From Palsa-601 sp963801185 (GTDB taxonomy: Bacteria > Actinomycetota > Acidimicrobiia > Acidimicrobiales > Bog-793), in the NCBI GenBank assembly GCA_963801185.1, contig CAWDDW010000001.1, positions 186,001-250,000 on the forward strand: 64,000 nt of DNA, in the 5' to 3' direction. The position numbers and the translations under genes were made by a program. The notes beneath the pieces were generated by a model that searched no databases, was not told the origin of the DNA, and saw only the letters and a list, made by a program, of their open reading frames with translations. Numbering within the stretch: the stretch's first letter is position 1; the number at the start of each line of letters is the position of its first letter. This document shows positions 17,333-27,504 of the stretch, piece after piece.

Positions 17333-18747
17333 GGTCCGCCCCCGGCGTCGCCCGAGACACCCGTCGCCTGGGGCACCCGAGCGGGTGCGATCACGTTGGG
17401 CGGTGCGGTCCGGACGGGATCGGCTGCTTCGTTGGAGATTCGCATCAACATCGCAACGAGCATGTAGTTAGCCACGAGCGAGGAGCCGCCATAGGAGACG
17501 AACGGCAGTGTCACGCCGGTGAGGGGGAGAAGCCGGGTCACTCCGGCCATGATGACGAAGGCCTGGAAGCCGATCACGACGGTGAGGCCGAGGGCGGTCA
17601 GTTTTGCGAACTCCGAGCGCGCCCGGGTGGCGATCCGCATCCCGGAGCCGACCAGCAGCATGAACGCGACCAGGATCGCCGTCGTGCCGGCTAGCCCGAG
17701 CTCGTTGCCGATGGCAGCGAAGATGAAGTCGCTGTAGTTGACCGGGATGGCCGGAGCTCCTCCGAGCCCGAGGCCGGTGCCCGTCAGGCCGCCTCGTCCC
17801 ATCATCACCTCGCCGATCGCCGGCTGAAGTCCCAGCTGCGGGCCCGTCAGGTACTTCCAGGGATCGAGCCAGATCTCTATCCGGATATTGAGCTGACTGA
17901 GGATGTGGGCTGCGATGAACGTCCCGATCGCGAACGCGATCAAGCCGAGCACGATGTAGATCCACCGCCCGGTGGTGACCCACAACATCGTGATGAAGAG
18001 CACGAACAAGATGAGGGAGAAACCGATGTCGCGCTCGAGGATGATCACGCCTATCGAGGCCATCCAGGCGACCACTATCGGGCCGAAACCACGCAGGTCC
18101 GGTACGAGCCGGTTACCCACTCTGTTCGTCGCCATCGAGAGCAGCTCACGCTTCTCGGTGAAGTAGGAGGCGAAGAAGATCACGAGGAAGAGCTTGGCGA
18201 GCTCGATCGGCTGGAACGTGATCGGGCCGAGCTTGACCCACAGATAGACGTGCGCATTCGCTATCTCGGAGCTGTCCCTCAGTCCCGGCACGAGGGGGAG
18301 GATGAGAAGGATGAAAGCGCTCGCTGCGAGCAGGTACCGGTAGCGCTCCAACTCTCGGGACCGGCGGAAGACGATCAGGGTGAGGATGTAGACAGCGAGG
18401 CCGGCGACGGACCAGATCGCCTGGTAGCCGGCTAGATGGGGTGAGTCCGGGTTGTAGGGCTCCAGCCGCTGCATCATCACGTAGCTGAGACCGTTCAAGA
18501 CCAGCACTATCGGCAAGATGACCGGGTCGGCTTCCGGGACGAGGAAGCGGTTTGCCAGGTTGCCGATGAGGCCCATCCCGAGGAGGATCAGGAGGAATTC
18601 CCCGAGCTGCGGCGGGAACTTGTTGTAGGTCCCGAGGTAGGCGACTATGTCGGCGAAGAAGACGACCACGATCCCGACGAGGATCAGGCCGAGCTCGCTG
18701 CGCCTGCGGGGGTGTGATCGAGAGGCAGTTGTCGCTGATGCCGCCAC
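17329..18747 (-). CDS. second SEDS protein (FtsW/RodA/SpoVE family)
   Basis: Polytopic SEDS protein of 472 residues, longer than the rodA product because of an extended N-terminus (about three extra membrane helices before QRLEPYNPDSPHL). Key motifs: QPIELAKLFLVIFFASYF, LERDIGFSLILF, VNYSDFIFAAIGNELGL and PFVSYGGSS. The extra helices and the YNPDSPHLAGYQ loop resemble the RodA encoded in actinobacterial cell-division clusters. The partner PBP is not in the window. GTG 18747 sits 6 bases after a TACCGT -10 on this strand, so the mRNA is predicted leaderless. Ends convergent with the BFN gene. Confidence 0.93.
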   Translation of the reverse strand: MAASATTASRSHPRRRSELGLILVGIVVVFFADIVAYLGTYNKFPPQLGEFLLILLGMGLIGNLANRFLVPEADPVILPIVLVLNGLSYVMMQRLEPYNPDSPHLAGYQAIWSVAGLAVYILTLIVFRRSRELERYRYLLAASAFILLILPLVPGLRDSSEIANAHVYLWVKLGPITFQPIELAKLFLVIFFASYFTEKRELLSMATNRVGNRLVPDLRGFGPIVVAWMASIGVIILERDIGFSLILFVLFITMLWVTTGRWIYIVLGLIAFAIGTFIAAHILSQLNIRIEIWLDPWKYLTGPQLGLQPAIGEVMMGRGGLTGTGLGLGGAPAIPVNYSDFIFAAIGNELGLAGTTAILVAFMLLVGSGMRIATRARSEFAKLTALGLTVVIGFQAFVIMAGVTRLLPLTGVTLPFVSYGGSSLVANYMLVAMLMRISNEAADPVRTAPPNVIAPARVPQATGVSGDAGGGP

Positions 18748-18753
18748 AGGTTC

Positions 18754-18763
18754 ACGGTAGCGT
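18754..18763. promoter_or_regulatory. overlapping divergent -10 elements (rodA-type gene / ppk)
   Basis: Plus strand: TAGCGT (18758-18763), 7 bases, GTG 18771. Minus strand: TACCGT (18759-18754), 6 bases, GTG 18747. The two hexamers share the same TA step (18758-18759), so RNA polymerase can serve only one direction at a time. Both transcripts would be leaderless. Confidence 0.55.
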
Positions 18764-18770
18764 CTGAGCT

Positions 18771-20919
18771 GTGGAAGCCGATGTCATAGCCCCGATCGAG
18801 CCATCTGTTGCTGACGAGGCTGTGACCCGCGCGGGGCGCCGTGGCTCCGAACAGTGACGAGCGCTTCCTCAACAAGGAGCTCTCGTGGTGTGACTTCGCG
18901 GACCGCCTCCTCGACTTGGCGAGCGACGGGAACGTGCCGCTGCTCGAGCGGGCGAAGTTCATGGCGATCTGCGGGAGCGGCATGGACGAGTTCTTCCAGG
19001 TCCGTGTCGCCGGCTTGAAGGACCAGATCGCCGCCAGTGTGAGGAAGCGCTCGTCTGACGGCAAGACGGCCCTGCAGCAGCTCAAGCTGATCCGGGACAG
19101 AGTGAGCCAGCTCATCGAGCGGCACGACCGGATCTTCAACGACGGGTTGATCCCTCAGCTCGCGCTGGAGGGCGTCGAGCTGCACGAACTGGTCGGATCT
19201 CAACGTGACGGAGCGCCAGCTCCTGCTCGGCCTGTTCGACCGGGAGATCTTCCCCGTCCTCACGCCTCTCGCGGTCGACCCGGGCCATCCCTTCCCGTAC
19301 ATCTCGAGTCTCTCCCTCAACCTGGGAGTGCTCGTCGCCGACGAGTTCACCGGGGAGCAGCGCTTTGCCCGGGTGAAGGTCCCACCGCTGCTCCCGCGCC
19401 TCGTCCAAGTCGGTGACGCCACGCGGTACGTGGCGCTCGAAGAGGTCATCGCCGAGAACCTCGACCGGCTCTTCCCCCAGATGGCGATCGGAGGCCATTA
19501 CGCGTTCCGAGTGACGCGCAACGCCGACCTGGCGCTCGAGGAGGGCGAGGCGGACGACCTGCTCGAGGCCGTCGAGGTTGAGCTGAGGCGCCGGCGGTTC
19601 GGGCGCGCGGTCCGGCTGGAGGTCGACAACGACATGCCGGACGAAGTGCGGGACCTGCTCCTCGACGAGCTCGAGCTCACCCCCGACGACGTGTACGGCA
19701 CTTCGGCGCCCATCGATCTGACGGGCTCTGGGAGCTGCACCGGATCGACCGTCCCGATCTGCACGACCCGCCGTGGGTGCCCGTGACGCCGCCGCGGCTT
19801 GCCGCCGCAGGCGACGACCCGGTCGAGATCTTCGCCGTCCTACGGGAGAAGGACCTGCTCGTGCACCACCCGTACGAGTCCTTCGCCAGCTCCGTCGAGG
19901 CTTTCGTGAACCAGGCGGCCGACGACCCGAGGGTCCTCGCCATCAAGCAGACCCTCTACCGCACCTCGAACGACACCGAGATCGTCGACGCTCTCGTGCG
20001 AGCGGCTGAACAGGGCAAACAGGTGGCCGCACTCGTCGAGCTCAAGGCCCGCTTCGACGAGCAGGCGAACATCTCGTGGGCGCGTCAGCTCGAACAGGCC
20101 GGCGTGCACGTCGTCTACGGGCTGATGGGGCTGAAAACGCACTCGAAGACGGCGCTCGTGATCCGGCGCGAGGACGACACCTTGCGCGGCTACTGCCACG
20201 TGGGGACGGGGAACTACAACTCGGGCACCGCCCGCGTCTACGAGGATCTCGGCCTGTTGTCGGCGGACCCGGACCTGTGCGCCGACCTGACCGAGCTCTT
20301 CAACTACCTGACAGGCTACGGCCGCCAGTCGCGTCATCGCCGGCTTATCACCTCACCCCACGAGCTGCGCTCGTGGGTCCTCGAAGAGATCAGGACGGAG
20401 GCCGGCCATGGCTCCGAGGGCCGTGTGACGATCAAGGTGAACGGCTTGACGGACCCCGAGGTGATCGACGGCTTGTACGCCGCCAGCCGGGCCGGGGCGG
20501 AGATCGACCTCGTCGTGAGAGGTCTGTGCAGCCTGCGGCCTGGAGTCCCCGGCCTCTCGGAGACCATCGCCGTGAGATCGATAGTGGACCGGTTCCTCGA
20601 GCATTCGAGGATCTACCGTTTCGGGGAGCCCGGAAGCGAGAGAGGGGCCAGGCACTTCATCGGATCGGCCGACTTGATGGAGCGCAATCTCGACCGCCGG
20701 GTGGAGGCGCTGACGCCGGTCCTCGATCCTGATCTGCAGTCCCGGCTCGACGAGACGCTCTCGCTCAACCTCGCCGACGACACGAACACCTGGGAGCTCC
20801 AGCCCGACGGCTCATGGAGGCGGGTCGAGCCGGTCAACGGCGTGAGCACCCAGCGCAGGCTCCAAGAGCTGGCACTGGAGCGCGCGCGCAAGAGACGAAC
20901 TCCCGAAGCCCATTTGTGA
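18771..20919 (+). CDS. ppk: polyphosphate kinase PPK1, three frameshifts
   Basis: Transfers the ATP gamma-phosphate to inorganic polyphosphate. Motifs: ERFLNKELSWCDF at the N-terminus, FDREIFPVLTPLAVDPGHPFP, the phosphorylated-His region GLKTHSKTALVIRR, and HVGTGNYNSGTARVYEDL. Four frame segments must be joined: 18771-~18840, ~18841-19189, ~19190-19722 and ~19723-20919. An extra base near 18838, an extra C near 19189 (correct reading ELHEWSDLNVTER) and a missing G in the GGG near 19722 (correct reading DLTGLWELHRID) restore 715 residues, a normal length. Every catalytic block is intact. GTG 18771 follows a leaderless -10. Paired with ppx 50 bases downstream. Confidence 0.9.
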
Positions 20920-20968
20920 GTGTCACGAGAAGTGATGATGAAAGGACCAGTGGGGACGTGAGCGCGCG

Positions 20969-22555
20969 ATGAGGGTCGGTGCGCTCGATCTCGGGAGCAA
21001 CTCCTTTCACCTCCTCATAGTCGAGACCCGTCCCGACGGCAGCTTTGCGACGCTCGTGCGGGAAAAGGAGATGCTGCGCCTCGGCGACGTCGTCGCCCGG
21101 GAGGGGCTGCTTACCGACGAGGCCGTCGATCGGGCTATCGAGGTGGTGCGGCGGTTCAAGACGATCGCCGAGGCGCACGAGGTCGAAGAGCTCGTGGCAT
21201 ATGGCACGGCTGCGTTGCGCGAGGCTTCGAACGGGCCGGAGGTGACGGATCGGATCGAGGCCGAGACGGGCGTGCGCGTCCAGGTCGTGAACGGGATCCG
21301 GGAAGCCCAGCTCGTCTTCGAGGCGGTGCGGGCGAGCGTTCTCATGGACCCCGCGCCGGTTCTTTGCGCCGATCTAGGCGGCGGCTCGCTCGAGCTGGCG
21401 GTCGGCGACCGCCATGGGCTGCGGTACGCCACGAGCCTCCATCTCGGCGTAGGACGCCTCACTGCCGAGTTCGTCCGATCGGACCCTCCGACGGCAAAGG
21501 ACCGCAACCGGCTCCGTCGCCGAGTGGACGAGGAGCTGAGCGACGTGCTCGCCGACGTGCTCGCCCGCGGGCCGCAGCAGCTGATCGGCTCGTCTGGGAC
21601 GTTCTGCGCGCTCACCCGTGCCGCGACGGCACTGCGTGACGGCACCGTGCCGATGTCGGTCAACCAGTTGACGGTTCCGACGGCTGACCTGCGGGCCTTC
21701 GGCGATCTCGTCTTCTCGCTCCCTGTCGAGGATCGTGCTCGCCTGCCCGGCATCGATGCCCGCCGGGCCGAGCTGCTGCCTGCAGGCGTGGTGGTCGCCG
21801 AGGCGCTCTTGGATGCTACCGGGCTCGGGTCGCTCACGACGTCGGAGTGGGCGCTTCGGGAGGGCATGGTCCTGCGCGTGCTGAACAAGCACGACCCGGC
21901 CGACTTCAGCGGTGACCCGCGTACCATCCGGCGGGCATCGGTGCTCTCTCTCTGCCGCCGGTCGAACTGGCGCGAACGTCACGCGCACTCGGTCGCGCGG
22001 ATGGCTGTCGAGTTGTTCGACTCCACACAGCCCCTGCACCGCGGTACCGAGGAGGACCGAGAGCTGCTGGAGCTCGCGGCGCAGCTTCACGACATAGGCG
22101 AGCACGTCAGCCGTGACGGGCACAGCAGGCACAGCGCCTACTTGATCGAGCACGGCGGGCTGCGCGGGTTCTCACCGGAGGAGATCCGGATGCTCGCGTG
22201 CCTCGGCCGTTACCACACCCGCGGCAAACCCCGGGAGTCGTTCCCGTCGTGGGAAGCGCTCGCACCCGAGGATCGCTCACGCGTGCTGTCCCTGCTGGCG
22301 CTGCTTCGCATCGCCGACGGGCTGGACGTCAGCCACGCTGACATCATCGGGCCGATCGACGTCACGATCGAGGCAGATCGGGCCGTGATAACCGCTCCTG
22401 CCCGGGGAGAGGCCGAGCTCGAGAGCTGGATGTTCCAGCGCAAGCGCACGCTCTTCGAAGACGTGTTCGGCATCCCGGCAGTGCTCGAGCTGTCGCGAGC
22501 CCGTCACGACGAGTTCGAGCCTGACACGCTGGCCGAGACGGCCGGGCACGGCTGA
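20969..22555 (+). CDS. ppx: exopolyphosphatase / Ppx-GppA phosphatase
   Basis: Removes terminal phosphates from polyphosphate or hydrolyses pppGpp. Actin-like ATPase-fold motifs: GALDLGSNSFHLLIVE (phosphate 1 loop), AYGTAALREASNG and CADLGGGSLELAV (phosphate 2 loop). A C-terminal HD-like domain (LAAQLHDIGEHVSRDGHSRH) extends it to 528 residues, as in long Ppx/GppA proteins. A purine-rich AAAGGA lies 20-30 bases upstream of ATG 20969. It follows ppk directly, giving a synthesis/degradation pair for polyphosphate, and could tie to Rel-made pppGpp. Confidence 0.95.
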   Translation: MRVGALDLGSNSFHLLIVETRPDGSFATLVREKEMLRLGDVVAREGLLTDEAVDRAIEVVRRFKTIAEAHEVEELVAYGTAALREASNGPEVTDRIEAETGVRVQVVNGIREAQLVFEAVRASVLMDPAPVLCADLGGGSLELAVGDRHGLRYATSLHLGVGRLTAEFVRSDPPTAKDRNRLRRRVDEELSDVLADVLARGPQQLIGSSGTFCALTRAATALRDGTVPMSVNQLTVPTADLRAFGDLVFSLPVEDRARLPGIDARRAELLPAGVVVAEALLDATGLGSLTTSEWALREGMVLRVLNKHDPADFSGDPRTIRRASVLSLCRRSNWRERHAHSVARMAVELFDSTQPLHRGTEEDRELLELAAQLHDIGEHVSRDGHSRHSAYLIEHGGLRGFSPEEIRMLACLGRYHTRGKPRESFPSWEALAPEDRSRVLSLLALLRIADGLDVSHADIIGPIDVTIEADRAVITAPARGEAELESWMFQRKRTLFEDVFGIPAVLELSRARHDEFEPDTLAETAGHG

Positions 22556-22560
22556 GCCCG

Positions 22561-23406
22561 ATGGCCATGCCAGAAGTGCTCGTCCGCACCGGCCTCGAGC
22601 GGTATGAGGTACCGGTAGGGGACCCGGGATGGTTCGGCCCGGACTCCGTAGCCTGGGAGGTCCACGCCGATCTGCCGTCGATGCTCGTAGGGGGGATGTC
22701 AGCCCTGCTCTTGCAGACGCTCCACCCTCTCGTCATGAAGGGGGTCGCCGATCACTCGAACTATCGTCACGATCCGTTCGGTCGCCTGCAGCGGACGGCG
22801 GAGTTCATTGCCGCGACGACCTATGGCGGAGACGAGCTGGCATCTGACCTCGTGCGCCACGTGCGATCGATCCACTCGCGGGTGCGGGGAGTGGCGGCCG
22901 GCGAGCGCCACTACCGTGCCTCTGACCCGGCACTGCTCACCTATGTTCACGTGACCGAGGTCTTCAGCTTCCTACGCGCACACCAGCGGTACTCGGGGCG
23001 GCCGCTGCTGACGGGCGAGAAGAACCGCTATCTCTCGGAGATGTCGGTCGTCGCTCTCCGGCTCGGGGCGCCGGACGTGCCGGTGACCACCGGCGAGGTG
23101 CAGGAGTACTTCCGTGCCGTGCGGAGCGAGTGTGAGATGACGGTGGAGGCTCGAGAGGCGGTGGGCTTCTTGATGATGTCCCCTGTGGGCGACAGCGTGC
23201 TCCGGCGCTCTGCCTACGCCACGATCTGCGAGGCTGCCATCGACTTGCTGCCGACCTGGGCCCGGCACCAGCTCGGGTTCTACCGGCCGTCGGCCGTTCG
23301 CCTCGCGGTCGTGCGGCCCGCCGCAACGGTGCTCACGACGGCACTGCGGTTCGTCGTCGGCGGTTCGCCGGTCCGCGAGGCTGCCGAGCGGAGAGCAGCC
23401 GGCTGA
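22561..23406 (+). CDS. MpaB/rubber-oxygenase-like (DUF2236) protein
   Basis: Protein of 281 residues of the DUF2236 family (related to the MpaB oxygenase and latex-clearing protein heme oxygenases). Conserved blocks: LLLQTLHPLVMKGVADHSNY, DPFGRLQRTAEF, VRSIHSRVRG and the YVHVTEVFSFLRAHQRY stretch with the His expected to bind heme. ATG 22561 is 6 bases after the ppx stop, so co-transcription is likely. Substrate unknown; the family oxidises hydrophobic compounds. Confidence 0.88.
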   Translation: MAMPEVLVRTGLERYEVPVGDPGWFGPDSVAWEVHADLPSMLVGGMSALLLQTLHPLVMKGVADHSNYRHDPFGRLQRTAEFIAATTYGGDELASDLVRHVRSIHSRVRGVAAGERHYRASDPALLTYVHVTEVFSFLRAHQRYSGRPLLTGEKNRYLSEMSVVALRLGAPDVPVTTGEVQEYFRAVRSECEMTVEAREAVGFLMMSPVGDSVLRRSAYATICEAAIDLLPTWARHQLGFYRPSAVRLAVVRPAATVLTTALRFVVGGSPVREAAERRAAG

Positions 23407-23413
23407 GAGCGGG

Positions 23414-23800
23414 TCAGCCCTCGACGAACGCTTTCAGCCCCTTCAGGCCGGCCTCGGTGGCCGGGCCGACGATCGGTGCGAGCTCATCAGCGACGTCGGT
23501 CCCGTAGATGACCCGGCTCGCGCCTTCGCCATCCTCGAGAACGTCGATCGTACCGAGGTGGCGAGCGTTCGGGAGCCCTTCGACGATCGAGTACTGGAAG
23601 CGGCGAAGCGCGTCGTCGTTCGTCACGATCGTCTCGCCGAGGCTGATCCCCATGGAAAGAGTGATCGTGCGCGTGCCGTCTCCGACTTCGACGGCGTCGA
23701 TGCCGTCGAACCACTCATGGATGCGCGAGGAGTCGCTGACGACCGCCCACACATCGTCAGCGGGACGATTGATCCTGATGTCGTAACGCACGGAGGCCAT
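23414..23800 (-). CDS. SRPBCC-family (polyketide cyclase-like) protein
   Basis: Helix-grip (START/Bet v1-like) domain of 128 residues filling the whole protein: IRINRPADDVWAVVSDSSRIHEWF at the start and GPATEAGLKGLKAFVEG as the closing helix. The family binds hydrophobic ligands in a cavity; the ligand cannot be read from sequence. ATG 23800 has AAAGGA about 8 bases upstream on this strand. Convergent with the MpaB-like gene (7-base gap); lies just downstream of the agmatinase-family gene on the same strand. Confidence 0.9.
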   Translation of the reverse strand: MASVRYDIRINRPADDVWAVVSDSSRIHEWFDGIDAVEVGDGTRTITLSMGISLGETIVTNDDALRRFQYSIVEGLPNARHLGTIDVLEDGEGASRVIYGTDVADELAPIVGPATEAGLKGLKAFVEG

Positions 23801-23891
23801 TGAGGTCCTTTCAACACGGAATGGGCGCGTCTGGCAACTTAGCCCGGAGCAGCGGCGGCGTCACCCGGGCGGCGCCCTTCGGTCCGGCGGG

Positions 23892-24933
23892 TCACCGGAT
23901 GAGCGGCTTCACGGCGCCTTCGGCCGCTCCGCGGCGGGCGCCGAGACCGGCGAGGACTTCGAGCACCGCCCGGTGCGCGTTGTTGATCGTGCAGCTCGGC
24001 CCAGTCGTATGCCGGGGCCACCTCCACGACGTCCATGGCGACGAGCGGTGTCTCGATCGCGAGCTTGCGCACGGCGCGCAACAGGTCGGCCGGCGCAAGA
24101 CCACCAGGTTCAGGCGTGCCCGTCCCGGGCGCATAACCGGGGTCGAGCACGTCGATGTCGACCGACAGGTAAACGCCGTCTGTGTTCTCGAGGGCTTCGG
24201 CGACGGCGTCTTCCATCACAGCAGGCAGGCCGCGTTCCCACACCTCTTGCATGAAGTGCCACCTCATGTTCTGGTCCCTCATCCACTCGAAGGTCTCCCG
24301 ACCCGGCCAGTATCCGCGCAAGCCGATCTGGACGAAGTTGGCTCCCTTCACCGCGCCGGATTCGATGAGCCGCCGCATCGGGGTCCCGTGGCTCGCGAGG
24401 TTGCCCTCGATCGAATCGGCCGTGTCGGCATGCGCATCGAAGTGCACGATGCCGATGCGGCCCCAGCCGCGCGCCTCGGCGACAGCGGTGGCGGCCGGCC
24501 AGGTGATGGAGTGGTCGCCACCGAGGATCACCGGGAAGATGCCGCGACCTGCAATCTCGCCGACCCGCTGGCGGATGTTCGCATGGCTCGGCTCTACGAG
24601 CCCGTGGGGACACCGCGCGTCGCCGTAGTCGACCACCTCGAGATTGTCGAAGATCTCGATGCCGAGATCGAGATGGTACGTGCCAGGCCCATAGGCGAGC
24701 GCCCGGAGGGCGCGCGGCCCGAACCTGGCACCGGGCCGGTTCGTCGTCGAGTCGTCCCACGGCGCGCCCACGACCGCTACGTCGGGTTGCCACCGGTCGA
24801 GATCCTCCGGCTCTGTAAGCAGTGGGCGTTGGGCGAACGTCGCTGGCCCGCTGAAGGAATGTCCCGACAGTTGGCTCCTCATCCCCGGCGGGAGGGAACG
24901 GTCTGGGACGGGCTGTGAGCGGTGGTCGGTCAC
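23892..24933 (-). CDS. agmatinase/arginase (ureohydrolase) family, frameshifted near 3' end
   Basis: Binuclear manganese ureohydrolase that splits agmatine, guanidinobutyrate or a related guanidino compound. Metal motifs intact: VILGGDHSITW, IVHFDAHADTAD and SVDIDVLDPGYAPGTGTPEPGG. Near the C-terminus the reading frame shifts: after YDWAEL the natural continuation TINNAHRAVLEVLAGLGARR is in another frame, reached by dropping one C near 23992. Corrected length is 346 residues ending at 23892; uncorrected reading runs on to 23839 with a nonsense tail. GTG 24933 overlaps the stop of the upstream membrane-protein gene (GTGA). Confidence 0.88.
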
Positions 24934-26171
24934 GGGCCGTTGTTACCACAATCGGTCTCGTCGCTCGAGGCGCTTGGTGCCGGGCGATGTTCGAAGGGCG
25001 CGTGCACGATGCGGTTCTCCTCGAAGCTCTTGTCTCCGATCGGTGCCCGGGCCTCCGCCGTCAGCGTGCTCAGCATGCGCCGCTGCTCCCGCACGGACGC
25101 GCCTCGTTGTGCCCGAAGCGAGACGTAGCAGGCTGCGCCGACAGGAATAGGTAGCCAGAAGTTGTAGAGACGCCAGGCGAGCACGGCCAAGGCAGCGATC
25201 GCCGCCGGCACGCCGAAGCCGCGCAGCAGGAGGCCGGTGGCGTACTCAACCGGTCCGAGACCACCGGGTGTGAGCGGAATGGCCGCGAGGACATTGCCGA
25301 CGCCGTATGCGATGAGAAGGGAGACGGGGTCAAGGACGTGATGGAAGGCCGTGAGGCAGACCCACAGGCAGCCGGCGTCGAGAAGCCAGTTCGCCACCGC
25401 CCATGCGATCGCTCGCACGAGGAGCGGCCGATCGTTCCCGAGGGTGCGCAGCCTCGTGCTCACCCGTACCACGAGGCGCTCCATCGCCTCCTCGGTGAGG
25501 AACGGCATGCGGCGCGCTACCGTCCGGAGCACGCGCGTCGCCCACGCCTGGCCCTTGGTGAACGCAAGCACGAGGGCGGCCGCGAGGGAGAGGAGAACGG
25601 TGCCGACGGCCGCGACCTCTATGTAGATCTGGACGGACTCGTGATGTGAATGGCCGGAGACGAGGGCGATCGGGATGGAGACGATGAGGGAGATCCACAA
25701 GATCGCGTTGAGGACCACGGCCGAGCCGATGCCCTGTGTTGCAGCCGCGAACCCGACGTCGGCGCCTGCCACTCCGTTCGACGTCATGAGCCTGTAGCCG
25801 AGGCCGGTCCCGCCTGCTGTGCCTCCTGGCAGGATGTGACTGACGCCCAGGGCGGACATGTTGATGCGGAGAACCTTGGAGAAACTCAGCGCCTTCGGCG
25901 GCAGCACCACGATCGTGAGCCGCGCGTACGCGAGCTGTGCGGCGATCTCCAAGCCGAGCCCGAGCAACAACAGCGCGATGTTCACGTGCTCGATCGCCTG
26001 GAGAGACTTGCGGGCGTTCACCAACTGCGGGATGACGAGGTACTCGAGGACAAGGATGAGGATGAACAGCGTCAGGGTGTGGCGCAGCGCTCGCGGGATG
26101 CGAACGCGTCGGCGCGCGGTGCTCGCCTGATCGGTCACCGCGTCAGCGGTAAGCCGGGGCTCGTCGACCAT
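24930..26171 (-). CDS. LPG-synthase-type transmembrane protein (UPF0104)
   Basis: About 413 residues with eight or nine membrane helices. Matches the flippase-like membrane half of lysylphosphatidylglycerol synthases: SALGVSHILPGGTAGGTGLGYRL, YGVGNVLAAIPLTPGGLGPVE. The soluble aminoacyltransferase half is absent, as in many UPF0104 proteins of actinobacteria. ATG 26171 is chosen from the hydrophobicity pattern; the frame is open further upstream but that part is low-complexity and would overlap the divergent transporter. Function likely in lipid or lipid-linked sugar movement (family inference). Confidence 0.9.
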   Translation of the reverse strand: MVDEPRLTADAVTDQASTARRRVRIPRALRHTLTLFILILVLEYLVIPQLVNARKSLQAIEHVNIALLLLGLGLEIAAQLAYARLTIVVLPPKALSFSKVLRINMSALGVSHILPGGTAGGTGLGYRLMTSNGVAGADVGFAAATQGIGSAVVLNAILWISLIVSIPIALVSGHSHHESVQIYIEVAAVGTVLLSLAAALVLAFTKGQAWATRVLRTVARRMPFLTEEAMERLVVRVSTRLRTLGNDRPLLVRAIAWAVANWLLDAGCLWVCLTAFHHVLDPVSLLIAYGVGNVLAAIPLTPGGLGPVEYATGLLLRGFGVPAAIAALAVLAWRLYNFWLPIPVGAACYVSLRAQRGASVREQRRMLSTLTAEARAPIGDKSFEENRIVHAPFEHRPAPSASSDETDCGNNGP

Positions 26172-26247
26172 CGCACCATGGTTGCAGGAGGAGGCCGGCA
26201 AAGCGGGGATCACCACGGAGCGGCCCGCGTCGGAGTTGACTGGAGTG

Positions 26248-27462
26248 ATGACCGAGGCGACAGGTACGCGGCCCCCCTCTCGCGGCCATGGCGGAGTGCC
26301 TCGCCTCGCGGGCGATCCGGACCGCGCAGCCCGGCGCGAGTTCCAGCGCCGCGTGCTCCGGGCAACGCTGATAGTCGATGCGGTCCTCGTGCTCACGCTC
26401 TTGACGGCAGTAGTGGCGTGGAAGCTGCGGGCTCTCCTGCTCCTCATGCTCATATCGCTCTTCATGACGTTGCTGCTGCACCCGCTCGTGAGCTTCCTCG
26501 AACGGCGCGACATGCGCCGCAGCCTTGCGACCGGAGTCGTGTTCATCTTCGGCACCGCCGTGATCGTCACGCTGCTGTTCGTGATACTCACGCCGCTCGT
26601 CAACGCCGCCGAGCACCTCGCGAAGGAACTGCCGGGGATCATCCGCCAGGCACAGCACGGCAGGGGCACCATCGGCAAGTTCGTCGCGCGCTTTCATCTG
26701 ATCAAGTACGTCACCGCCAAGAACGGGGGAGCCCAGAGCCTCATCAGCAGGCTCGGGAAGCCGGCGCTCAGCATCGGCAAAGGTGTCCTGTCGGGCGTGG
26801 TCAGCGTCGTCACGATCTTCTTTCTGACGTTCTTCCTCCTCATCCACGCGCCGCGGATCTACCGGGCGATCCTCGAGTGGATGGACCCCGACAGCGCCGG
26901 TCGGATCCGGGTGGTCGTGTCCGACGTCGAGCGCTCGGTCGTGGGTTACATCGCAGGAGACTTCGCCACGTCGCTCATCGCCGGCGCGGTCATCACGGTG
27001 ACCCTCCTCATCGCCGGCGTCCCATACCCGCTCGTGCTGGGGATCTGGGTGGCGATCGTCGATTTCCTGCCGCTCGTCGGCGGGCTGCTCGCCGGGGTGC
27101 CCACGGTCATCATCGCGACGCTGCACTCGGTGCCGGCCGGGATAGCAACCATCATCGTCTTCCTCGTCTATCAGGAGATCGAGAACCACGTGCTGTACCC
27201 GATCATCATGAGCCGCACGGTCAGGTTGAACACGCTGTGGGTGTTGATCTCGGTGCTTCTCGGCGCCGAGCTCGGTGACCTCGTCGGCTCAGTCTTCGGC
27301 GGCTTCGTCGGAGCCCTTCTGGCAGTGCCTGCAGGATCGGCGGTTCAGGTCATCGCGAGGGATCTCTGGCAGCACCGGGCGGCGGCGGCGTTGCTGCCCG
27401 CTCAGGCGATCGCGGGGGCGCCCGGTACCGACGGTGCCGAAGCGGAGGGCGGCGGGCCTTAG
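26248..27462 (+). CDS. AI-2E family transporter (PerM/UPF0118)
   Basis: About 404 residues with eight membrane segments in the AI-2E family arrangement: two N-terminal helices, a long hydrophilic domain (residues ~100-190), then SVVTIFFLTFFLLI and a conserved C-terminal block (ADFLPLVGGLLAGVP-like IVDFLPLVGGLLAGVPTVI, IENHVLYPIIMSRTV). The family exports small molecules or ions. ATG 26248 (or GTG 26245) is preferred; the frame is open to TTG 26182. Divergent from the UPF0104 gene. Confidence 0.9.
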   Translation: MTEATGTRPPSRGHGGVPRLAGDPDRAARREFQRRVLRATLIVDAVLVLTLLTAVVAWKLRALLLLMLISLFMTLLLHPLVSFLERRDMRRSLATGVVFIFGTAVIVTLLFVILTPLVNAAEHLAKELPGIIRQAQHGRGTIGKFVARFHLIKYVTAKNGGAQSLISRLGKPALSIGKGVLSGVVSVVTIFFLTFFLLIHAPRIYRAILEWMDPDSAGRIRVVVSDVERSVVGYIAGDFATSLIAGAVITVTLLIAGVPYPLVLGIWVAIVDFLPLVGGLLAGVPTVIIATLHSVPAGIATIIVFLVYQEIENHVLYPIIMSRTVRLNTLWVLISVLLGAELGDLVGSVFGGFVGALLAVPAGSAVQVIARDLWQHRAAAALLPAQAIAGAPGTDGAEAEGGGP

Positions 27463-27491
27463 GCCGCTCCGGAGGGAGGCGCGCCGCTGAG

Positions 27492-27497
27492 TAGTCT
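27492..27497 (+). promoter_or_regulatory. -10 element, leaderless-type
   Basis: TAGTCT, 7 bases, GTG 27505 (mannosyltransferase gene). Confidence 0.5.
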
Positions 27498-27504
27498 CTC
27501 CCGG

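Noticed and set aside
23839..23891. Longer C-terminus for the agmatinase-family protein
   Set aside because: The residues past the frame break are Arg-rich nonsense; the alternative frame gives the family-like ending.
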